64,000 bases of DNA from Spirirestis rafaelensis WJT71-NPBG6 (lineage in GTDB: Bacteria; Cyanobacteriota; Cyanobacteriia; Cyanobacteriales; Nostocaceae), in the NCBI GenBank assembly GCA_019359015.1, contig JAHHID010000007.1:62001-126000 (forward strand), in the 5' to 3' direction. Every line of letters begins with the position of its first letter. Position 1 is the first letter of the stretch. The position numbers were made by a program, and so were the translations under genes. Shown piece after piece: positions 8,470 through 17,090 of the stretch. The notes under the pieces are model-generated. The model did no database searches and was not told the origin of the DNA. It worked only from the letters and a program-made list of their open reading frames with translations.

Positions 8470-10608
8470 GTGAAAGGACAGCAATTATTCCATAGCTTCT
8501 TGCCTGGTGTGATAGTAATATTAGCAATCCAGCCTGCTTGGGCTGAAACTGTAAAAGTAAATGGGGTACAACTGGCTGCTTCTGATAATGTCTCAAGTTC
8601 CACCTTTGGTGAAACATTCCTTACAGACATCATCAATCCAGAACTGCCTAATACTGCCAGAGATAGTATATCAGATGTAATTACATCTGCCTGGACTACA
8701 GTTACAGTTAAACCTTTAATTAGTAACAGTATCCCAGGAACAGTGACGGGCAAGACTGGTGTCTTAATCGGACAAAAAGGTATAGTATCCAGCTGGGTAC
8801 CGACTGAAAATTATTCTGAGTTAGGAGATAAAATTCGTTCTGCGATCGCTCCTCAAAAACAAAGCGCGATTGCATCCAAATTAGCAGAAAATACACCTCT
8901 TGGTGCTTCCCAGAAAGCAACCGTGTCACAAACGGCGCTAATTATAGCACAAAAACTAGCATCAGACAAGAAAAATCCGGCTCCTCGGTTGCAGACAGTA
9001 TCAGAAGTTCAAGCTTCTGATTCAAAAGCAGCAAGTTTGTTAGATAAAGTGCAGTTTTGCCCTCAGAAACCGCAAAACAGCCAAAACTTTTCTTTAACAG
9101 ATGGAGTGATTGACTTAAAAGCCTGCCAACAAAATAATTCTACTGGTAATTTGGTAACTCAGGCACAAACGCCCACAACCACACCAATAACACCCGTTCC
9201 TACCCCCGCACCCGGAGGAGGAGTGCAAACACCAACGCCAACACCAGTAACCCCTGCACCTACAGGGCAAGTGCAAATTCCCGATTACCTTAATCAAAAC
9301 CCAAACCCGCTACAGTTTCCCACCAGACCAGAGGAAGTGAGGCTACAGGGAACTCAGCCGATTACTTTAGCACAAGCGCTAGAACTAGCGCGGCGAAATA
9401 ATCGCGAACTACAGGTGTCATTATTGCAGCTACAACGCAGTCAATTTGCTGTACGTGAGGCTCAAGCTGCTTTGTTACCCAATTTTGATGTTAATGGCAG
9501 TGTAACTCGCAGTCAGTCTGCCGGCAGTCAGCTTTCAACACAGCTACGGGAACAACAAACAGGGATTTCCGCAAATCAAGACGAACCTAGTACAGGTTTC
9601 AATGGTCAAGCGCAACTCTCGTACAATTTATATACTTCTGGGAGCCGGCAAGCTGCCATTAGACAGGCTGAAGAACAAGTACGGTTTCAAGAGTTGGATG
9701 TTGAGCGTCAGTCTGAGGTAATCCGACTGAATGTCTCCACTGATTACTACAACTTGCAACAAGCAGATGAAAGCGTGCGGATTAACACTGCGGCTGTAAC
9801 TAACGCCCAAGCTAGTTTACGAGATGCACAAGCTTTAGAACAAGCTGGGGTGGGTACGCGGTTCTCTGTATTGCAATCACAGGTGAATTTAGCAAACGCT
9901 CAACAAGACCTGACTAATTCTATCTCGCAGCAGCAAATCGCCCGTCGCCAGTTAGTGAATCGATTGAATTTGAGTCAGTCGGTGAATGTGGTTGCAGCAG
10001 ATCCGGTAAGATTAGCAGGTCTTTGGAACCAAACGCTTGAACAAAGCATTATTCTAGCTTTTCAAAACCGTCCGGAATTGCAACAGCAGTTGGCACAACG
10101 TAACATTTTTGAGCAACAGCGACGCGGAGCGCTTGCACAAATAGGTCCACAAGTTAGTTTAGTTGCCAACTACAATTTGCTAGATCAGTTTGATGATAAT
10201 GCTAGCGTTACCGATGGTTATTCGGTGGGAGTGCAAGCAAACTGGAGGTTGTTTGATGGAGGAGCAGCAAGAGCAAGAGCGAATCAACAAAGAAGTAATA
10301 TTGCGATCGCCGAAACTCAATTTGCTCAACAGCGCGATCAAACCCGCTTTGAGGTAGAACAAGCCTTTTCTAACCTGCAATCTAATTTGCAGAACGTCAG
10401 CACCGCTACAGGCGCCCTAGAACAAGCTAGAGAGTCTCTGCGGTTAGCGCGTTTGCGATTTCAAGCTGGTGTAGGTACTCAAACCGAAGTAATTGACGCT
10501 GAAACCGCCCTCACTAGAGCCGAAGGAAACCGAGTCCAAGCTATTTTGGATTACAACCGTGCTTTAGCTAATTTACAGCGCTCTGTTACCTCTAGAGCAT
10601 TGCGCTAG
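8470..10608 (+). CDS. hgdD: TolC-like outer membrane efflux protein (HgdD type)
   Basis: Outer membrane channel of type I secretion and RND/ABC efflux systems. In Anabaena the HgdD homologue exports the heterocyst glycolipid layer and, as I recall, also lies directly after kaiC. The 712-residue protein starts at a GTG preceded by GAGGGGAT and has a signal peptide ending PAWA (about residue 26). A non-conserved stretch and a Pro/Thr-rich linker (about 230-275) follow, then two outer-membrane-efflux repeats: ITLAQALELARRNNRELQVS begins the first, and QSIILAFQNRPELQQQ begins the second. The long N-terminal extension before the channel is typical of cyanobacterial TolC. Function in glycolipid export is by homology only. 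Confidence 0.88.
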   Translation: MKGQQLFHSFLPGVIVILAIQPAWAETVKVNGVQLAASDNVSSSTFGETFLTDIINPELPNTARDSISDVITSAWTTVTVKPLISNSIPGTVTGKTGVLIGQKGIVSSWVPTENYSELGDKIRSAIAPQKQSAIASKLAENTPLGASQKATVSQTALIIAQKLASDKKNPAPRLQTVSEVQASDSKAASLLDKVQFCPQKPQNSQNFSLTDGVIDLKACQQNNSTGNLVTQAQTPTTTPITPVPTPAPGGGVQTPTPTPVTPAPTGQVQIPDYLNQNPNPLQFPTRPEEVRLQGTQPITLAQALELARRNNRELQVSLLQLQRSQFAVREAQAALLPNFDVNGSVTRSQSAGSQLSTQLREQQTGISANQDEPSTGFNGQAQLSYNLYTSGSRQAAIRQAEEQVRFQELDVERQSEVIRLNVSTDYYNLQQADESVRINTAAVTNAQASLRDAQALEQAGVGTRFSVLQSQVNLANAQQDLTNSISQQQIARRQLVNRLNLSQSVNVVAADPVRLAGLWNQTLEQSIILAFQNRPELQQQLAQRNIFEQQRRGALAQIGPQVSLVANYNLLDQFDDNASVTDGYSVGVQANWRLFDGGAARARANQQRSNIAIAETQFAQQRDQTRFEVEQAFSNLQSNLQNVSTATGALEQARESLRLARLRFQAGVGTQTEVIDAETALTRAEGNRVQAILDYNRALANLQRSVTSRALR

Positions 10609-10735
10609 GAACGTGGATGGTGGATGGTGGATGGATGGTGGGCATTGGGCATTGTCTCGTTGTCTCGTTGTCCCCCCATCCCCCCCTCCCTCCCTCTCCC
10701 CCTCTCCCCCTCCTCTCTCTTACAGCAGATTTTTT
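10608..10735. repeat. STRR cluster after the TolC gene
   Basis: Successive short arrays: GGATGGT units, GGGCATT units, GTCTCGTT units, then C-rich CCCCTCTC units. They fill the gap between the TolC-like gene and the next gene and look like merged STRR families. Confidence 0.8.
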
Positions 10736-10803
10736 GATTCTGGTAGTCAAATTGGAATAACATAGCTGAGTGGTCAACCGCTCGGTTAGTAAAAAATAAT
10801 CTC

Positions 10804-11181
10804 ATGACTACAGTTACATCCCAAGAAATTGCACAGTTCCGTTCTCAATTGGCAGATAATCCGAAAGCGATGGAAGCACTTGACTTAATTGAGGACTGTG
10901 AGGGAGATTTAGAAGATGCAGCAATGACGCTAGCCATTAAGGCGGGACAAGAACCAGAAAGAGCAAATTCAGAATGGTTAGACGCTTTAGCGAGAAAATG
11001 GCGTGCTGTCATTTGCCAACAAGAATTTCGAGACAACTTGCTTGATGGCTCAGTTAAGCAAATGATGGAACATCTCAAAACAATGCCCGCGTTTCCTCAG
11101 ATTTTAGCAACACCAGTTTTAATTTATGTCCTCAAACAAGGCGTGAACGACTTTTGTGAGCCTCTGGATTTGTTGAAGTAA
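10804..11181 (+). CDS. Conserved cyanobacterial hypothetical protein
   Basis: A 125-residue acidic, apparently all-helical soluble protein, without signal peptide or membrane segment. LDLIEDCEGDLEDAAMTLAI and FPQILATPVLIYVLKQ are its most distinctive stretches. I do not recognise a characterised family, though similar small proteins occur widely in cyanobacteria. It follows the TolC-like gene in the same direction after a 195-bp STRR-filled gap, so cotranscription is doubtful. Confidence 0.7.
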   Translation: MTTVTSQEIAQFRSQLADNPKAMEALDLIEDCEGDLEDAAMTLAIKAGQEPERANSEWLDALARKWRAVICQQEFRDNLLDGSVKQMMEHLKTMPAFPQILATPVLIYVLKQGVNDFCEPLDLLK

Positions 11182-11183
11182 AA

Positions 11184-11362
11184 GAGCGGGCATTGGGCAT
11201 TGGGGAGCCAGTGCCGTGCGGAGGTGTCCTCCGTTGTTCGCGCAGCGTCTTTGACAGGAGAGGCAACTGGTGTCATTGGTAATAATTCTTCGCTTTACGC
11301 TTTCGCTTTCCCCTTTTCCCGTTCCCCTTTCCTCAGGCACAGGCATTGATTCGACCGGCACT
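11184..11362. repeat. Intergenic interspersed repeat (GGGCATT plus GGAGCCAGTGC block)
   Basis: GGGCATTGGGCATTGGGGAGCC is followed by a mosaic block with short palindromes and CGCTTTCGCTTTCCCC-type repeats. A related block with the same opening and a matching GTGTCATTGG/GGCGTCATGGGG end lies at about 41036-41166, so this is a dispersed family. Confidence 0.65.
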
Positions 11363-11415
11363 GGTAGGCTGTTAGTAAAAGCGAAACTTCTATTACTAAA
11401 ATAGTCTTTAGATCA

Positions 11416-11922
11416 ATGAATTACCTTGTTGCCGTATTACCCGATCGCATCCAAGCCGAAGCTGCTTACTTAGAGTTAGAAAAAGAAGGGATAAAAAGTA
11501 CTATCCTGGGTAGAGGATACAAAACTGCCGACGAATTTGGCTTGATTGACCCCAACGAAGAAGCTAAAAAGCAAGTGCGGTTAATGGCTGTTTGGCTTGT
11601 GCCATTCGGCTTTTTTGCTGGTTTTACCTTCAGCTTCATCACCGGTTTACAAACCTTTGCTTGGGCAGGTGAAATTGGCAATCATATTATTGGCGGATTG
11701 CTAGGTGCTATTAGTGGTGGTTTGGGTAGTGTCGTTTCTGGTGGTGGAGTCGGTTTAATTATCGGTGGTGGTGATGCTTTACCCTACCGCAACCGTTTGG
11801 ATGCTGGCAAATACTTAATTGTGGTTCAGGATTCTGAAAATGTTACCCGTCAAGCAACCCGCATTTTACGTCAGTTTGATCCAGAAAATCTTCAGGGTTA
11901 CGCTGACACAACAGTTAGGTAG
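11416..11922 (+). CDS. Conserved cyanobacterial membrane protein with Gly-rich segment
   Basis: A 168-residue protein. The first ~45 residues (YLVAVLPDRIQAEAAYLELE) resemble a small alpha/beta regulatory domain like that of general-stress 17M proteins. A hydrophobic hairpin (about 56-78 and 85-122, very Gly-rich) and a C-terminal DAGKYLIVVQDSENVTRQ segment follow. The pattern suggests a small membrane-associated protein with cytosolic ends. No enzymatic motif is seen. It stands alone between two repeat-filled gaps. Confidence 0.7.
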   Translation: MNYLVAVLPDRIQAEAAYLELEKEGIKSTILGRGYKTADEFGLIDPNEEAKKQVRLMAVWLVPFGFFAGFTFSFITGLQTFAWAGEIGNHIIGGLLGAISGGLGSVVSGGGVGLIIGGGDALPYRNRLDAGKYLIVVQDSENVTRQATRILRQFDPENLQGYADTTVR

Positions 11923-12016
11923 TGGATAGTGGTAGAGACGCTCCGGTTCCTCGCGTCTGTACAGGGGTTAGTGGGAGCGTGGTTAAGAAATATTATCCAA
12001 CAACCCTTCGGCTTGG

Positions 12017-12158
12017 CTCGTTCCGACGCTCGTTCCGACGCTCGTTCCGACGCTCGTTCCGACGCTCGTTCCTCGCTAACGCTTCGCTATCGCTAACGCT
12101 TCGCTATCGCTAACGCTTCGCTATCGCTAACGCTTCGCTATCGCTACCGCTGCGCTAA
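12017..12158. repeat. Two adjacent tandem arrays, 12-bp and 17-bp units
   Basis: CTCGTTCCGACG occurs in four perfect tandem copies from 12017, followed at 12074 by CGCTAACGCTTCGCTAT in four perfect copies and one degenerate copy. The rest of the 374-bp gap (11923-12296) holds GC-rich palindromic mosaic sequence and AACAATTAACAACT repeats just before the next gene. Confidence 0.9.
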
Positions 12159-12296
12159 CACCACTTCCTTCTCCCTTGGCGTTAGCCTCTCTATGAGGGA
12201 CAAGGGGAGACGCTGCGCGAACAAGTCGGCACCGCGATAGCGCAGTGGTTCACCAACAACCAACAATTAACAACTAACAATTAACAATTTTTAAGA

Positions 12297-13076
12297 ATGT
12301 TGCCAAGAGAAGAAATTTTAAAGGGTGTTGAAAATCGAGATACTGTAGCGCGTGTAATCGACCAGGCAGATCAAGCAATCAAAACTTGGGAAGTTGTTTT
12401 GACGGATTTTTTGTCTCCTCCTGAGTTGGCGGAAATTAAGCGGGGGTTTAGCCGTTTAACAGAGGTACAATTGGTCGCGTGGGGTGGATATCCGCAAGCG
12501 GAACGCCAAAGAATAGCGATCGCTCGTTCGGAAATGCCTTTAGATCAATCTCAAGTTGCGATCGCTGTCTTAGAAATTGCTGGAAATTTCTTGTTTGATA
12601 CTGCCTCTCACCGCGACTTTTTAGGCGCTATGTTAGGTACTGGCATTGTCCGCGAAAAGACTGGCGATGTAATTGTACTCGGCGAACGAGGAGCACAGGC
12701 AATTGTTGTGCCAGAGTTGGTAGAATTTTTAGCAATGAATCTCCAACAAGTGCGATCGGTTACCGTAAAAACTCAGCCGATTGATGTCAGTGAGTTAAAG
12801 ATTCGCGAACCGAAGAAAAAAGAATTAACCACCGTCGAAGCTTCTTTGCGATTAGATGCGATCGCTTCCGCTGGTTTTGGCATGTCTCGCAGCAAAATGG
12901 TTGATTTAATCGACTCCGGTGATGTTCGCGTCAACTGGAAGGATATCACCCAAGCAAGTTCTCAAGTTAAATCAGGCGACTTAATCGCCATTCGCGGTAA
13001 AGGACGCTTAGAAATTGGCGAAATTGCCGTCACCAAAAAAGATAGATATCGCGTGCAGTTGACAAGGTATATGTAA
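12297..13076 (+). CDS. Photosystem II S4 domain protein
   Basis: A 259-residue protein conserved in oxygenic phototrophs, with an RNA-binding S4 domain in its C-terminal third (about 182-245: LRLDAIASAGFGMSRSKMVD, then DSGDVRVNW). The N-terminal part (MLPREEILKGVENRDTVARV, then LSPPELAEIKRGF) is the conserved cyanobacterial/plastid region. Named for the photosystem II S4 family; its role in PSII biogenesis is not biochemically settled. It is preceded by a long repeat-filled gap and has no obvious operon partner. Confidence 0.92.
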   Translation: MLPREEILKGVENRDTVARVIDQADQAIKTWEVVLTDFLSPPELAEIKRGFSRLTEVQLVAWGGYPQAERQRIAIARSEMPLDQSQVAIAVLEIAGNFLFDTASHRDFLGAMLGTGIVREKTGDVIVLGERGAQAIVVPELVEFLAMNLQQVRSVTVKTQPIDVSELKIREPKKKELTTVEASLRLDAIASAGFGMSRSKMVDLIDSGDVRVNWKDITQASSQVKSGDLIAIRGKGRLEIGEIAVTKKDRYRVQLTRYM

Positions 13077-13129
13077 AATAGTGCTAAGTAGACCTTTTTC
13101 ACAACTAACAACGTTCCAATCCCTACTTC

Positions 13130-13915
13130 TTAAAGTGTTTTTGCCTTAAACTGTTTTTCCAAAATATTTAGCAGAGTTTTGCGCGGAACGAACGGAGCTA
13201 ATTTAGTGATTAAGTGAGTAGTAATACCGCCAATAACAGCGATAGAATCTTTCTTTTCCAAAGCTTTTAGAGATTCGCGCACTACTGCTTCTGAAGTAGA
13301 TATTTTATTTGTTCTAGCGGCAAGGGCTGGGGGAAATTTCGCTTCTGTGAAAAAGTTTGTCTCAACTGGTCCTGGACAAGTGACTAGCACGCGCACGCCA
13401 TATTGACGATTTTCTGCCCACAATGCCTGACTAAAACTGACAATAAACGCTTTGCTAGCAGCATAAACAGAAAGGTAAGGCATCGGTTGAAATGCGGTGA
13501 GGGAAGATACATTAATAATGCTTCCAGAACCACGTTGCCGCATCAGGGGCAAAAATTTATGAGTTAAATCTACTAATGCCAAAATGTTTAATTGCACTAT
13601 TTTGACTTGCCGTTCTCCATCTGTTTCGGCAAAATCGCCGTACTCTGCAAAGCCAGCGTTATTGATTAACAAATCAATTGTTAATTCATTTTGTTTTGTA
13701 ACATTAAATACAGCATCTGTAGCGCCAGTTTCTGTGAGGTCTAGGGCAATAATATCTACTTGAATTTTGTGTTGTTCTTGCAATTGTGAGGCTAATTCCT
13801 TCAGTTTTTGTTCAGAACGAGCGACTAAAACAAGGTTTGTGTTGCGTTTAGCGAGTTCTTCGGCAAAAGCTTTACCAATACCACCAGAAGCACCAGTAAT
13901 TAAAGCAGTTGACAT
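13130..13915 (-). CDS. Short-chain dehydrogenase/reductase (SDR)
   Basis: A 261-residue NAD(P)-dependent oxidoreductase of the classical SDR type. TGASGGIG (7-14) binds the nucleotide, NNAG is at 85-88, catalytic Ser is in INVSSLTAF (about 137), and Tyr151/Lys155 lie in YAASK. The cofactor-binding end VLVARSEQKL (Arg after strand 2) suggests NADP(H). Closest in style to YqjQ/DltE-like SDRs acting on lipids or ketones, but the substrate is not predictable. It converges with the PSII S4 gene over 53 bp. Confidence 0.88.
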   Translation of the reverse strand: MSTALITGASGGIGKAFAEELAKRNTNLVLVARSEQKLKELASQLQEQHKIQVDIIALDLTETGATDAVFNVTKQNELTIDLLINNAGFAEYGDFAETDGERQVKIVQLNILALVDLTHKFLPLMRQRGSGSIINVSSLTAFQPMPYLSVYAASKAFIVSFSQALWAENRQYGVRVLVTCPGPVETNFFTEAKFPPALAARTNKISTSEAVVRESLKALEKKDSIAVIGGITTHLITKLAPFVPRKTLLNILEKQFKAKTL

Positions 13916-14042
13916 AATAATTTCTACGATAATTTTTCTAACCTTTTATAAATACTAACGATACTCACGCTTTAGTTTTAACCGTCCAGAGTTATATTCT
14001 CAAAAGGGTGAATGTAGCACTCAGTATTCTGTGTAAGTTAGC

Positions 14043-14372
14043 AGCCGCAAGTGGAAAAAGGCGATTGAGCAGCTAGAAAAAATCCGGGATTATGAACCCG
14101 GTTATCTAGAAGCGCAAAAACTACTTGCGACATATGAAAGCAATGTTGGAATTGTCCAAACTCGATTTTCAGCAGAACAAGAATCACAAGAAATTCTTAA
14201 AGCTGCAAATCGGCAAATTCAAAATTTAATCGCTTCACCCCCAAGCGATCGCAATCAATTTAAAGGCTAAATACAAGGAATCATCAATCAACTAAGAACT
14301 ATTAAATCTGGAACAACCGCTTACCCTGAAGCACAACAGTTGCTCACCGCAGCATACAAAAAACTCAAATAA
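14043..14372 (+). pseudogene. Remnant of a helical protein gene, no start, internal stop
   Basis: One frame reads as coherent coding sequence for about 110 codons (SRKWKKAIEQLEKIRDYEPG... to TAAYKKLK) but has no start codon, an upstream in-frame stop at 14034, and an internal TAA at 14268. The peptide looks like the C-terminal part of a TPR/coiled-coil protein (YLEAQKLLATYES, YPEAQQLL). It is most likely the decayed end of a larger gene whose 5' part was deleted. Confidence 0.55.
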
Positions 14373-14469
14373 CCAGTTACAGCACCTTAAGAGCGGGAAT
14401 TTAGAAAGGCGAACGCCTGCTGTAAATATTTGCAATATTTAAAAATCTATGCTAAAATAGATAAATTGC

Positions 14470-14543
<74 letters not shown>

Positions 14544-14574
14544 TTATTGCTTTTGTATAATGACTAATTATTTG

Positions 14575-14627
14575 TGTGACTTTACCCATAACTTTGCCGC
14601 AACGGCAAGCTTATGGGTAAAGTCACA
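14575..14627. repeat. Long perfect inverted repeat after tRNA-Val
   Basis: 17-bp perfect arms (14575-14591 and 14611-14627, TGTGACTTTACCCATAA and its complement) around an inner TTGCCG/CGGCAA hairpin, 31 bp after the tRNA. A T-rich stretch follows, so it may end tRNA transcription. It may equally be a palindromic repeat. The rest of 14628-14930 holds no gene. Confidence 0.7.
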
Positions 14628-14797
14628 TAATTTTAGGTCTTTTCTTTGCGACTCTGCGCGGCAGTCGCGACAACTACATACTTGAGCGCTAGTTTTATGT
14701 CTGTTCTTTTAGCAAGAATTGAAATCACTGTTTTCTTAATCTAGTGTAACTTTCAGTTTCAGCCATTTCCAATTCTCTTTCGGCTAGGGTTGGAAGA

Positions 14798-14892
14798 ATC
14801 AGGGGGAGGGAGGAGTGGAAGAGTGGGGGAGTGGGGGAGTGGCAGACAAGGGGACAAGGAGACAAGGAGAATAATTCTTCTTTCCTTCCATC
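14798..14892. repeat. STRR, GGGGGAGT and GGACAAGGA units
   Basis: G-rich tandem units (GGGGGAGTG) run into GACAAGG units. They overlap the 3' side of the gap upstream of the small membrane-protein gene's stop. Confidence 0.8.
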
Positions 14893-14930
14893 CCCCCTCT
14901 GTCTCTGCTTGTCGCTTTGGCTCAAGTCCG

Positions 14931-15224
14931 TCATTTTAACAGTAAATTTTCCTCGTTTATTTCTGCTAAAACCTTGTCAAGTCTATCGTTTGCGTCCTTA
15001 GCGAGAGATATGCAACATACACTTGAAGCCAAACCGGAAGCAGCAGCAACTGTTCCTTCTGGAACTTTATTGGACAAAATTAGCCCAGCACCTACAAGTC
15101 CAATAAAGAAAGATACTGAGGTTGCAATCAAGGCAAGGTTAAAACTATAACGTCCTTGGCGCAAGCGTTCCTGGGCAATGCTTAATTCGATTGTGCAGTT
15201 ATTAGGGGTTAGGTTGTTATTCAT
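14931..15224 (-). CDS. TRADD-N-associated two-transmembrane protein (CyanoTRADDas_TM-like)
   Basis: A 97-residue protein. N-terminal ~25 residues include AQERLRQGRYSFNLAL; two hydrophobic helices follow (about 27-47 and 54-72; FFIGLVGAGLILS, then TVAAASGLASSVCCISLA), then the charged tail KDANDRLDKVLAEI. This arrangement and wording match my memory of the Pfam cyanobacterial TRADD-N-associated 2-TM domain, usually found next to or fused with TRADD-N adaptor domains in prokaryotic conflict systems. It diverges from the HTH/TRADD-N/pentapeptide gene over a 274-bp spacer, which supports that reading. Expected in the cytoplasmic membrane; a membrane-perturbing role is inference. Confidence 0.75.
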   Translation of the reverse strand: MNNNLTPNNCTIELSIAQERLRQGRYSFNLALIATSVSFFIGLVGAGLILSNKVPEGTVAAASGLASSVCCISLAKDANDRLDKVLAEINEENLLLK

Positions 15225-15368
15225 GGATTTTGCTCGCGGATTTAAACTTCATACTTCTAATGTCGAGCCAAATCCTGGAAATACTGACTAGGCAATGATT
15301 GTGTTGTAAATCACTTGTGTCTTCTCTATGATTGTCCTATGCCTTAGTTGTGATGTTGCGCTTTATTC

Positions 15369-15421
15369 CCCCTCAGGCTGGAAGCCTGGGGCTATACGAA
15401 CAAAGCCCACCTGCGTGGGCT
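15369..15421. repeat. Paired short palindromes in the divergent promoter region
   Basis: Two adjacent hairpins, CAGGCT-gga-AGCCTG (about 15374) and AGCCCACctgcGTGGGCT (15404-15421). Similar CAGGCT palindromes occur at 48246-48350, so this is a dispersed family rather than a gene-specific operator. Confidence 0.65.
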
Positions 15422-15498
15422 AATTAAGTCCATCTTTATACAGAAACGGCATTAGTTTTGATCGCGTAAATACTCGCTGAGAAAAAATTAGCTAAATT

Positions 15499-17004
15499 AT
15501 GACAGACTCTAGCCTTGCCAAGAAAAAGAAGAAAATAACTTACACAGCCTCTACACAAGGTATAGAGAGGGCAGAAAATGCCTTGAAAAGGCTAGGGTTT
15601 GAGTCAAAAAGTAACTTTGCAGAATCTCAGCTTTTATCTCGCAGTACAGTTACAAAATTTTTTCAATGTCAGCCAATTCAGCTTGATTCTTTTAAAAGAA
15701 TATGTAAGGCACTGAAATTGAATTGGGCAGAAGTTGCGGGGATAATAGAAGAACGACAATCAGAATGTTTAGAAAGAAATAATTACAGTAGCCCTGATAC
15801 TGATGAGGTGGTACAAGTCCAAGCAGTTCACCGTCAAGTAACTGTACTAGATAAACAAACTAAAAAAATTAAAGCCGTTATTGTATTAGAAGGCGATATA
15901 AATTCAGTTAATAGTGATTTGAAAGTATCCCTGGAATTAGCTTTACTAACATATCCAGGAGACACTATAAAAATTACAGATATTCAAGCAGGCAGCATTC
16001 GGTTAATTGTAGAGGGTTCTCAAGAGGATATCGAACGGCTTGTATCTCGCATTCACTCAGGAGAATTAACAGAATTAAACGGTTTTCCTGTTGAAGATAT
16101 TCAAATTTTGAACGAAAGTTCAGATGATGAAGAAAGTGATGAACTGAATGATAAATGGCATTTAGTACAGGAAATTCTTAATAAGCCAGTTAAGGGTCGA
16201 AAGCTGAGTGATGCCGACCTGAGTGATGCCGACCTGAGTGATGCCGACCTGAGTGGTGCCAACCTGATTCGTGCCGACCTGAGTGGTGCCGACCTGAGTG
16301 GTGTCTACCTGAGTGGTGCCAACCTGAGTCGTGCCAACCTGATTGGTGCCGACCTGAGTGATGCCATCCTGAGAGATGCCAACCTGAGTGGTGCCAACCT
16401 GATTGGTGCCGACCTGAGTCGTGCCAACCTGAGTCGTGCCGACCTAAGTGGTGCCGACCTAAGTGGTGCCGACCTAAGTGGTGCCAACCTGATTGGTGCC
16501 GACCTGAGTCGTGCCAACCTGAGTCGTGCCGACCTAAGTGGTGCCGACCCGAGAGATGCCATCCTGAGAGATGCCATCCTGAGAGATGCCAACCTGATTG
16601 GTGCCGACCTGAGTCGTGCCAACCTGAGTGATGCCGACCTGAGTGGTGCCAACCTGAGTGGTGCCAACCTGAGTGGTGCCGACCTGAGTCGTGCCAACCT
16701 GATTGTTGCGAACCTGAGTGATGCCGACCTGAGTGGTGCAAAACTGAGAGATGCCGGCCTGATTCGTGCCAAGCTGAGAGGTGCCATCCTGATTGATGCT
16801 GACCTGAGTGATGCCTACCTGATTGCTGCTGACCTGAGAGGTGCCTACCTGATTCGTGCCAACCTGAGTGGAGCGAATGTAAAAAATGCTCGATTTGGAA
16901 ATAATCGAGGAATTTCTGAACCCATAAAACGTGACCTAATTCAAAAAGGAGCAATCTTTGAGGATTCTCCTGGCGATCGCTCTGAAATTCTGGTTCCTCA
17001 CTAA
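15499..17004 (+). CDS. HTH - TRADD-N-like - pentapeptide-repeat protein
   Basis: A 501-residue three-part protein. Residues ~12-75 (STQGIERAENALKRLGF to FKRICKALKLNWAEVAGI) form the helical HTH-like domain that heads many cyanobacterial NACHT/NB-ARC proteins. Residues ~115-200 (IKAVIVLEGDINSVNSDL, DIQAGSIRLIVEGSQEDIER, LVSRIHSGELTELNGFPVED) match the bacterial TRADD-N adaptor domain. Residues 235-459 are 45 consecutive pentapeptide repeats (A-D/N-L-S/I-x), predicted to fold as a right-handed beta-helix. There is no NTPase, nuclease or membrane segment. Divergent from the two-TM gene at 14931. The product is probably a sensor or scaffold in a conflict or programmed-death system; no target is known. 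Confidence 0.82.
   Translation: MTDSSLAKKKKKITYTASTQGIERAENALKRLGFESKSNFAESQLLSRSTVTKFFQCQPIQLDSFKRICKALKLNWAEVAGIIEERQSECLERNNYSSPDTDEVVQVQAVHRQVTVLDKQTKKIKAVIVLEGDINSVNSDLKVSLELALLTYPGDTIKITDIQAGSIRLIVEGSQEDIERLVSRIHSGELTELNGFPVEDIQILNESSDDEESDELNDKWHLVQEILNKPVKGRKLSDADLSDADLSDADLSGANLIRADLSGADLSGVYLSGANLSRANLIGADLSDAILRDANLSGANLIGADLSRANLSRADLSGADLSGADLSGANLIGADLSRANLSRADLSGADPRDAILRDAILRDANLIGADLSRANLSDADLSGANLSGANLSGADLSRANLIVANLSDADLSGAKLRDAGLIRAKLRGAILIDADLSDAYLIAADLRGAYLIRANLSGANVKNARFGNNRGISEPIKRDLIQKGAIFEDSPGDRSEILVPH
16201..16875 (+). repeat. 45 x 15-bp repeat array encoding pentapeptides
   Basis: Uniform 15-bp units (GTGCCGACCTGAGTG-type) with near-identical codon choice throughout. 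Higher-order duplication is visible: the unit starting AACCTGATTGGTGCC recurs at 16396, 16486 (90 bp apart) and 16591. Such homogeneity points to recent tandem expansion. Confidence 0.92.
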
Positions 17005-17090
17005 GAATTGTAGTTGTTAGCGATCGCATCCAATGTCAAAACGAAAAATTGTTAACAAGTTTTTAGAAGGCTTGGTAAAATTTGACTTCT

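Noticed and set aside
8184-8753. 189-residue minus-strand frame across the kaiC end and TolC start
   Set aside because: Antisense shadow of two well-supported genes.
16190-17029. Long antisense open frames opposite the pentapeptide gene
   Set aside because: They arise from the 15-bp periodicity of the pentapeptide array; the plus strand has the domains, start and sensible composition.
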